Source: Symbiodinium natans
Lineage: Eukaryota; Sar; Dinophyceae; Suessiales; Symbiodiniaceae
Reading direction: 5' to 3'
DNA: 32,500 nucleotides
Assembly (NCBI GenBank): GCA_905221605.1
Contig: CAJNDS010001090.1
Span: 635,001 to 667,500 of the forward strand
Shown here: positions 26,857 through 32,500 of the stretch, one piece after another
Layout: every line of letters starts with the position of its first letter
Position numbering within the stretch: position 1 is the first letter of the stretch
The notes under the pieces: model-generated
What the model was told of the DNA's origin: nothing
What the model saw: the letters and a program-made list of their open reading frames with translations, nothing else
The model's database searches: none
Program-made: the position numbers and the translations under genes

Positions 26857-29172
26857 ATGCTCACCACGCTCCCCGACATTTTAAGGGTCAGAGCTCAGAG
26901 CAATGTTCTGCATGTTTCTTTTTCGTTGCGCACCTGCACTCCACCTTTGAAACTTTCTAACAGGAGAAGAGGGGCCAATGACCACACCCCCATACAGCCA
27001 GGGGTTAATTCGCTTTCTTTTCTGACTCCCGATCTAGACCCTGCAAAGAACCAAGCACAACGCCTCTGTAGTCAAAGAACTAGGAACAAACTTATGCATG
27101 CTATTACGGGTAATACCACGACCACCGCCCGACCCAAGTTGACCCTTAGGTTGGAGGCCTTACTCTCAATTAGCCCAATACCCAATCTCCAGTACTCCAA
27201 ATACACCTTGCTTCAGTTTAGAGGGGTTTGTAAGGAGTCACCTCCACTGTTCAGGTTGGAGTCGTTGGTCAACCTTTCCGAGACCACACCGCCTAGTGTC
27301 ACCCCACTTAAGTCCTCACCCTCCAGAACTGGTAGACGTAGAAGGACCCGCCTTGCTAATGGTACATGGCACAATTTTAAACCCCTTCGTAGAAGAACAC
27401 ACCCTAGAATTCGAAGAATTCAAGGAATTCATCCTCAGCTGGAATACCGCCGACCACCGCCTCCGAGAGGCAAGCCGGGATCTCCTTTTGGAGAGCACGA
27501 AGAGTGTCCCCACAAGGGAGGGTGTCACATTGATAGGCCCAGGGGAGTCAATGCTCGTAGGACCTCTCGTAGGTGCTACAGGCAATGGCAGCAGGCCTGC
27601 AAAAATACAAAGGCTCTGAGGGCGGACTCCTCAGCAGCCACACCCCCCCAGTCCACAAAAGCCCCCCAAAACAGGGCACAGTGGTTCAGGACAAACGTCC
27701 TATGGCAGCAAAAAATCACACGGAAAAAGAAGCCTAAACAGAATGGGCCCCAGACCACACCGCCTCTAGCTTACAATCGCAAGCTTAGAGTCGGTAGTCA
27801 GAATGTGCAAGGTATGGCTGATACCCTCAAGCTCAAAAATCTGTTGCTTATGATGAAGGAACACAATCTGGATGTCATGTTCCTATCAGAAACTAAATCG
27901 ACTTCGTATTACTCCTATACCTCAGAGCAACACTTAGTCGTTTTGTCTGGTAATAACAAAGATAAGCACTCTGGGGTAGGGGTTATAGTGAGTCCAGACA
28001 TCCGACCACACCTTGCTGACATAGTCCAGGTCAACAATAGGCTTATTCATATCATACTCAACAAGAGGGGAGGTAGGATACACTTGTTAGGAGCGTACGC
28101 GCCACATTCAGGTCATGATCATGACACAGTTCGGCAACCGTTTTGGGAATCCCTAGAGGAATATGTGGCGAAAATACCCCAACCAGAACCAGTGTATCTT
28201 ACGGGTGATTTTAATGTTCGGTTTCAAGCACAACACAAACATGATGAGGGCGTTACAGGGCCATTCACATACGGAAAGGGTTCGCAAGCTATCGACCACA
28301 CCGCCCAATCCAACCGCTCGTTGTGCGTTCGAACCATGCTTCTTCTAGATATGCTGGAGGTCGCCTCATACAAAACACCCAACCCAGTTCACCACATCAC
28401 TTTCCGGGATAAAACAGCCCCCCCAAAGGATTGGTCGCAGTACGTCTTGGATCCTTTGATCATGCAGCAGGTGTATTCAGAGCTACATAGAGTGATGCCA
28501 TCACAATCCTTGGAAGTAGCGGCCAGAATACGCAGCTTCTTACCGCTGGCGCAACCTCTTCCTCTTCCTCCGCCCCGAGTAGACCCCTCACCCGACCCCG
28601 TTCGCTTTCAGCGGCTAGACCACACCTTCACTAGGAGACAATGGCTTTCATCCGTTAACTCATGTAGATCTAAACTGCATACAGGGTACCCGTCGGACCA
28701 TTATCTCCTGGTAACGGAAGTGCAGGTTAAGTTGGCACGTAGAGACCCCCCACCACCAAAGCCCCCAGAATTTGACTTCTCTAGAGTAAGCATTGATCAA
28801 AGACTGGCTTATAACGCACAAATTCGGGGCTCCCCGCAAAGTAGCCGTAAGGATGGGTCTTCTGACCCTGACCACACCGCCAGAATGAGCTTCTATACGG
28901 ACGGCTCGGGAACAGGTGGACGATGCACAAAAACAACACCAGCGGGCTGGGGATGGTGTACCAAGCAACACGGGGAGTGGATCACCGCGCGGGGCAGGGT
29001 GGAAACTGACCACACCGCCAGATTTTACTACGGGGCCCAGGTCGGTTCTAACAACACTGGGGAGCTGACAGCTATTATAGAGGCACTATTACACGCCTTG
29101 GAGCAAGGGTGCGGTAGAGCAGATATATACTCGGACAGCCAGTGGGCCATCAACGTCATTACGGGCAGGTAG
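26857..29172 (+). CDS. ORF2 first part: APE endonuclease and N-terminal half of RNase H
   Basis: 771 codons to an in-frame TAG. Residues 1-300 are poorly recognisable and Arg/Pro-rich after about 150. The endonuclease spans roughly 310-620: LRVGSQN (Asn 316), FLSETKS (Glu 345), TGDFNV (Asp 451, Asn 453) and YPSDHYLL (Asp 614, His 615) are the expected catalytic motifs for target nicking. RNase H starts near 677: FYTDGSG (Asp 682), NTGELTAI (Glu 736), YSDSQWAI (Asp 760). The TAG at codon 772 follows directly. The frame continues without a further stop into the next entry, so this is one protein interrupted once. In typical LINEs RNase H, when present, follows the RT; here it precedes it. Several DHTA-type insertions lie in or beside motifs (LDHTF in the endonuclease). 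Confidence 0.8.
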   Translation: MLTTLPDILRVRAQSNVLHVSFSLRTCTPPLKLSNRRRGANDHTPIQPGVNSLSFLTPDLDPAKNQAQRLCSQRTRNKLMHAITGNTTTTARPKLTLRLEALLSISPIPNLQYSKYTLLQFRGVCKESPPLFRLESLVNLSETTPPSVTPLKSSPSRTGRRRRTRLANGTWHNFKPLRRRTHPRIRRIQGIHPQLEYRRPPPPRGKPGSPFGEHEECPHKGGCHIDRPRGVNARRTSRRCYRQWQQACKNTKALRADSSAATPPQSTKAPQNRAQWFRTNVLWQQKITRKKKPKQNGPQTTPPLAYNRKLRVGSQNVQGMADTLKLKNLLLMMKEHNLDVMFLSETKSTSYYSYTSEQHLVVLSGNNKDKHSGVGVIVSPDIRPHLADIVQVNNRLIHIILNKRGGRIHLLGAYAPHSGHDHDTVRQPFWESLEEYVAKIPQPEPVYLTGDFNVRFQAQHKHDEGVTGPFTYGKGSQAIDHTAQSNRSLCVRTMLLLDMLEVASYKTPNPVHHITFRDKTAPPKDWSQYVLDPLIMQQVYSELHRVMPSQSLEVAARIRSFLPLAQPLPLPPPRVDPSPDPVRFQRLDHTFTRRQWLSSVNSCRSKLHTGYPSDHYLLVTEVQVKLARRDPPPPKPPEFDFSRVSIDQRLAYNAQIRGSPQSSRKDGSSDPDHTARMSFYTDGSGTGGRCTKTTPAGWGWCTKQHGEWITARGRVETDHTARFYYGAQVGSNNTGELTAIIEALLHALEQGCGRADIYSDSQWAINVITGR

Positions 29173-31458
29173 CGTGCAAAATCACATAAAACACTAGTTG
29201 GCCGTGCACACACACTCTCAACACAAACAGGAATGACAGTCTCGTTCCATTGGGTCAAGGCGCACGCAGGCACAGAAGGTAACGAAAAGGCGGATGCACT
29301 CGCCAACGCTGGGCGTACACAGGGGCGCAACGGCGGAAGTAACATGGTTCCCCCGGACACTCCGCCCCAGGACCACACCCCCACCATGTCAGCGGACACC
29401 ATGGTGCACGCCATGAAGCAGGCTGCGGCGGATCACTTTCCTTACAAAGAACGACGCGCGCACACACCATGGATCAAAGACCACACCCTACAGCTCCTGG
29501 CCCAGGCACGGGCAGCGCAAGCGGAAGGTCACGAAGATTGGAAAACGCAAAGAAACAAAGCCAAGAGGGCAGCGCGCAGGGATAGAATCGACTGGGTTCA
29601 TGACCAACTTTTAGCAGACCCGGATGCCAGTCACTCACCGCTTTGGAATGCAGTTCGCCGACAGAAAAAAGGTTTCGTGGGGAAAAAATCGCATCTAATT
29701 GTAAACGGGAAGCCAGTCCCATGGTCAAAATCGCACGCCGCTTTCAGGGATCACCTCGAGGGTTCGCAATGGGCTCCGCCCAACATTCCTGACCACACCG
29801 CCGCTAGACGTAGAGCTAGACCGGGATTACGTCCACAACTCCCTGATGAAGGACGGTTCACTTTGGACGACCTTCAACGGGCCATTCAAAAAAGTAAAGG
29901 CGGAAAGGCTCCGGGACCGGACCAGGTGAGGAACGAGCTGTTTATGCTATTAGACAGGGAAGGAGAAGCAGCGCTCTTGAGTATCTACAACAAATGTTGG
30001 GAGGAAGGCGACATCCCGGGACCATGGGCCGAAGCAATAGTAGTGTCAATATATAAGGGTAAAGGTCTAGACACAGACGTCACCAACTATCGACCCATTT
30101 CTTTACTTAACACCATTTACAAAATATACGCTGCCATGCTGCAACACCGCCTCGCAAAATCAAGTGAGCATTTCCTTCGCAGTCGACAGTACGGTTTTCG
30201 AGAAGGTAGAGGCACACAACAGCCCATATTTGTTTTACGCCGCGCCATGGAGTGGGCAGAAATGACAAATAAACCATTACAACTATTATTCCTAGACTGG
30301 AAGCAGGCCTTTGACTCACTCGACCACACCGCCATGCTCGAAGCGTTGCGCCGTTTCGGTGTTTCAGAACTTATGCTCAAGACAATACAGGCTATATATC
30401 AGTCTCCAACCTTTTACACCAGAGGACCCGATCACACCGCCGCAGCAGGCTCTGTACACTCAGGTATTAGGCAAGGATGTCCCCTAAGCCCATATCTATT
30501 TATTATAGTACTCACAGTCATGCTTGCGGATGTTGATAACGACTTACTACTCCAAGGCACGCCCACCAATACCTGGTCAGAAGGCTATCCAACGTTCGAT
30601 TTAGAGCACGCGGATGACACATTGTTGTTAGCCTTGACCACACCGCAGATGCAGGACATTCTCACATCATTAGAGTCAGTAGCACATGAATACGGTATGC
30701 ACCTAAATAAAACCAAGACTGAGCTCCTAATCAATCCCGATCGCCCCTCCTCTCCGCTGTACTTTACGGATGGCGCGGCCGTCCCGACCACACCGCAAAT
30801 CAAGTATTTAGGCACCAGGATCACATGGAAAAAACCCTTTGACGCCGCATTCTTACATAGAGCAGCTATAGCCGAGGAAGCATTTAAGAAGCTCCGCTTA
30901 GTATGGAACAGTAGCCTTTCCCAGGCGGTACGTTTAAGTATTTTCCAGTCTACCTTCACGCCCACACTTATTTACGCGTTGGATACCCTCACTCTTACGC
31001 AAAAACAACTAGACAGGGTGGATGCTTTCTTCATTCGGTTCCTAAGAAGAGTGGTTCGCGTCAAAGCATCCTACTACTCCCGCATCCCAAACACGGAAGT
31101 TATGCGCAAAGCAGGATATCCAACCCTACCATCCACACACATCCTCAACGCCCAGCATAAAACCCTTAAACAAGTATTTATGGCCCCCAGAGCGGAACCA
31201 ACACATAGTGTGGTTTTTACAGCTGCCTTTAAGGACCGTATTCTAGCACAAGGAAGACGTCGCGGAATGCAGATACCATACTGGTTAGAAGTCCTCACTA
31301 AAAGATTTTATCCGCAGTATTGGGATCCTGACCACACCGCCCGTACCCGCACCCTAGGCCCACACTTCAAGTATGTCGAAATAGCTAGGGTCATTCGGGA
31401 GTCAGACAGTTCCGGGAGGGCGCCAAAGCGCGCAGCTGCATCGCGCGCACGGCCCTGA
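29173..31458 (+). CDS. ORF2 second part: end of RNase H and reverse transcriptase
   Basis: Same frame as the previous entry after the TAG; the first ATG is at 29233 (741 aa). FHWVKAHAGTEGNEKADALA completes RNase H (last Asp at residue 21 from that ATG). The RT has KAPGPDQ (225-231), NYRPISLL (from 285), motif A LDWKQAFDSLDH (catalytic Asp 355), RQGCPLSP (413-420), motif C HADDT (Asp 461 and 462, with His where Tyr or Phe is usual) and KYLG (524-527). A C-terminal region of about 200 residues follows, ending in an Arg/Ala-rich tail. No second endonuclease or zinc knuckle is seen. It copies element RNA at the nicked target. Catalytic residues are intact; only the upstream TAG argues against activity of the fusion. 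Confidence 0.8.
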   Translation, partial: RAKSHKTLVGRAHTLSTQTGMTVSFHWVKAHAGTEGNEKADALANAGRTQGRNGGSNMVPPDTPPQDHTPTMSADTMVHAMKQAAADHFPYKERRAHTPWIKDHTLQLLAQARAAQAEGHEDWKTQRNKAKRAARRDRIDWVHDQLLADPDASHSPLWNAVRRQKKGFVGKKSHLIVNGKPVPWSKSHAAFRDHLEGSQWAPPNIPDHTAARRRARPGLRPQLPDEGRFTLDDLQRAIQKSKGGKAPGPDQVRNELFMLLDREGEAALLSIYNKCWEEGDIPGPWAEAIVVSIYKGKGLDTDVTNYRPISLLNTIYKIYAAMLQHRLAKSSEHFLRSRQYGFREGRGTQQPIFVLRRAMEWAEMTNKPLQLLFLDWKQAFDSLDHTAMLEALRRFGVSELMLKTIQAIYQSPTFYTRGPDHTAAAGSVHSGIRQGCPLSPYLFIIVLTVMLADVDNDLLLQGTPTNTWSEGYPTFDLEHADDTLLLALTTPQMQDILTSLESVAHEYGMHLNKTKTELLINPDRPSSPLYFTDGAAVPTTPQIKYLGTRITWKKPFDAAFLHRAAIAEEAFKKLRLVWNSSLSQAVRLSIFQSTFTPTLIYALDTLTLTQKQLDRVDAFFIRFLRRVVRVKASYYSRIPNTEVMRKAGYPTLPSTHILNAQHKTLKQVFMAPRAEPTHSVVFTAAFKDRILAQGRRRGMQIPYWLEVLTKRFYPQYWDPDHTARTRTLGPHFKYVEIARVIRESDSSGRAPKRAAASRARP

Positions 31459-31466
31459 CAAAAAAA

Positions 31467-31746
31467 GCCCTAAGCCCGAAACCCTCAACCCTAAACCCGA
31501 AACCATAAACCCTAAATCCTACACCCTCAACCCTAAACCCTAAACCCCTACACCCAAATCGAGTGGCCAGTCTGCAGCTCCTCGCCAGCATGGCGCAAGG
31601 GAGGCCGCTCTCCAATTCGTGCGCTTATCAGAACTGGGAATTTATGCCCTTTGTGGGGGTTTTAGGGTTTTAGGGTTTTAGGGTTTAGGGTTTAGGGTTT
31701 CGGGTTTAGGGTTTTAGGGTTTCAGGTTTCAGGTTTCAGGGTTTAG
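31467..31746. repeat. Right target-site copy, CCCTAAA array, island, TTTAGGG array
   Basis: 31467-31477 repeats GCCCTAAGCCC. Degenerate CCCTAAA continues to about 31550. Unique sequence at 31556-31650 shows no gene, then TTTTAGGG/TTTAGGG/TTTCAGG repeats run at about 31655-31746. Confidence 0.8.
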
Positions 31747-31869
31747 GGCCCTGAAGAACGCCTATCCAGGTTTCAGCCGCTTTGGGAGTTGCTGAGATGG
31801 AACGGGTCTCGAGCATGGAAAGCAGCTCAAGGGCCTGCACAGCTGGGCTGCGACTGCGCGAGCTTGTAA
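31747..31869 (+). CDS. Candidate terminal exon, unknown protein
   Basis: After GTTTAG (acceptor supplied by the repeat, next base G), 40 codons run to TAA at 31867-31869: GPEERLSRFQPLWELLRW, then GSRAWKAAQG and a Cys-containing end. An A-rich tract (ten As, then CAAAAAAAG) follows immediately. A second frame (LKNAYPGFSRFGS) is also open to a possible donor at CCAG followed by GTTTC, so frame and type are uncertain. Confidence 0.35.
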   Translation, partial: GPEERLSRFQPLWELLRWNGSRAWKAAQGPAQLGCDCASL

Positions 31870-32415
31870 AAAAAAAACAAAAAAAGCCCTCAACTGGGGT
31901 GGGCTCCCTAAACCCTAAAGCCTAAACCCTAAAGCCTAAACCCTAAACCCTAAACCCTAAACCCGGATTTAAAACAAAACTTTCATGGGGTGTATATGGG
32001 CTACGTAAGGATTTGGGGGGCCCGTAGAAGTGTAAAATCTGGTCGGAAGTCAACCTCGGTAAGTTCCTCTACGCGTGTACCCAGGGATCTGATGCTCCAA
32101 GCCCTTTCCATGGTATAATAATCATGATAATAAAACCATCATCATCATCATCAATATCAATAACAGTAATAACAATAGAAATGAGAACAACAACATATTA
32201 ATAATAATAATCATAATACTAATACTACCAATAACCACAATAATAATAATCATGATAATATACTGATATTAAAAAAAAAAACAGTAAGATCGAGCCGGGC
32301 CTGGGTTGGAGGTAGGCCCAACAGCCCCGAAACCTTCGGCTCTGGAGCCTGAACCAAACCTAGCCTAACATAGGGGCCTCAATAATTACAATGGGTTGTT
32401 TTTTTTTTGTTCTTT

Positions 32416-32446
<31 letters not shown>

Positions 32447-32500
32447 GGGGTATTGTAGTATTTATATATATATATATATATATAAGGGGACCCGAAAGGG
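31870..32500. repeat. Right edge: CCCTAAA tract, trinucleotide, poly-T, poly-G and TA repeats
   Basis: CCCTAAA/CCTAAAG at 31908-31965; a unique part to about 32100 containing GGTAAGTTC, a donor-like word at about 32060; imperfect ATC/ATA/ACA trinucleotides at about 32110-32275; poly-T tracts at 32400-32425; 25 consecutive G at 32426-32450; (TA)n at about 32462-32484. Nothing coding is seen. The homopolymer is a likely site of sequencing or assembly error. Confidence 0.85.

Larger units (their letters stand above)
25201..31341 (+). repeat. Dispersed 12-nt word GACCACACCGCC across the LINE
   Basis: Exact copies start at 25900, 26272, 27282, 27753, 28294, 28870, 29008, 29791, 30322 and 31330. 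One-mismatch copies start at 25201, 25410, 25573, 26497, 26827, 26980, 29371, 30430, 30636 and 30786. More divergent copies start at 26065, 26731, 27636, 28004, 28618 and 29479, and two copies lack an AC (27120, 27452). All are on the sense strand; spacing ranges from about 100 to 540 nt. Most copies encode DHTA; others fall in a second frame (TTP) and one in the third (RPHL). The copy at 25201 precedes the likely ORF1 start. The complement was not seen, nor the word elsewhere in the window. Confidence 0.95.
25140..31466 (+). mobile_element. Full-length non-LTR retrotransposon (LINE), about 6.3 kb
   Basis: The element has a short 5' leader, ORF1, then ORF2 with endonuclease, RNase H and reverse transcriptase, and a 7-A tail at 31460-31466. 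The tail starts one base after the ORF2 stop, so there is almost no 3' UTR. It is embedded in CCCTAAA-type repeats on both sides and has an 11-bp candidate target duplication. The whole coding region lies in one reading frame with only two internal stops (TGA 26839, TAG 29170). A 12-nt word is repeated along it. The near-intact frames suggest recent insertion. Clade is not assigned; the endonuclease type (APE) and RT motifs fit LINEs, but the domain order is unusual. Confidence 0.85.

Noticed and set aside
25232-31298. Long minus-strand frames over the LINE (up to 236 codons)
   Set aside because: They are antisense shadows of GC-rich coding sequence and show none of the catalytic motifs present on the plus strand.
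1-32500. A true chromosome end (telomere)
   Set aside because: Repeats occur in both orientations throughout and neither edge of the window is a terminal array, so these are interstitial.
1-32500. tRNA, rRNA or snRNA genes
   Set aside because: No cloverleaf, A/B-box pair with plausible spacing, or conserved rRNA words were noticed by eye. A covariance-model scan would be decisive and was not possible.

Overview
The window looks like nuclear DNA of an intron-dense alga or protist, most likely a dinoflagellate. The grounds are plant/alga-type telomere-like repeats (TTTAGGG/CCCTAAA) scattered through almost the whole window in both orientations, short GC-rich exon-like islands with G or C at most third codon positions, candidate introns that begin GT, GC or GA and end AG (usually followed by G), and a non-LTR retrotransposon. 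No bacterial operon, tRNA, rRNA or CRISPR array was seen. The taxonomic call is inference.

Positions 1-25139 alternate telomere-like arrays, tens to about 250 bp long, with islands of 50-220 bp. About two dozen islands are open between plausible splice sites and are annotated as single-exon candidates; many other islands are open in several frames and are only described. The best chain is on the minus strand from 24358 to 22491: four candidate exons, all phase 0, ending in a stop. Other minus-strand groups lie at 11405-10352, 5774-5046 and 15498-14946, and an EF-hand exon lies at 19340-19208. Plus-strand candidates lie at 1669-1751, 2904-2987, 4691-4780, 12067-12517, 17595-17700, 22147-22231 and 31747-31869. 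None could be matched to a named gene except by the EF-hand motif. In this model the introns are largely telomere-like repeats, often TTTAGGG at the 5' end and CCCTAAA at the 3' end.

Positions 6113-8672 hold a different block: TA microsatellites, an AT-rich duplicated region, and a satellite with a 183-bp monomer and 366-bp higher-order unit. Small inverted-repeat elements lie at 1345-1522, 2403-2500, 9161-9367, 20354-20460 and 20514-20595.

Positions 25140-31466 hold an apparently full-length LINE, flanked on both sides by degenerate CCCTAAA repeats with a candidate 11-bp target-site duplication and a 7-A tail. ORF1 resembles an RNA-binding ORF1p. ORF2 carries APE-type endonuclease, RNase H and reverse transcriptase, with the RNase H unusually placed between the other two. 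All coding parts share one frame, interrupted only by a TGA between ORF1 and ORF2 and a TAG inside RNase H. The most striking signal in the window is a 12-nt word, GACCACACCGCC. It occurs more than 20 times along this element, only on its sense strand, in different reading frames and in the 5' leader, and was not found outside the element.
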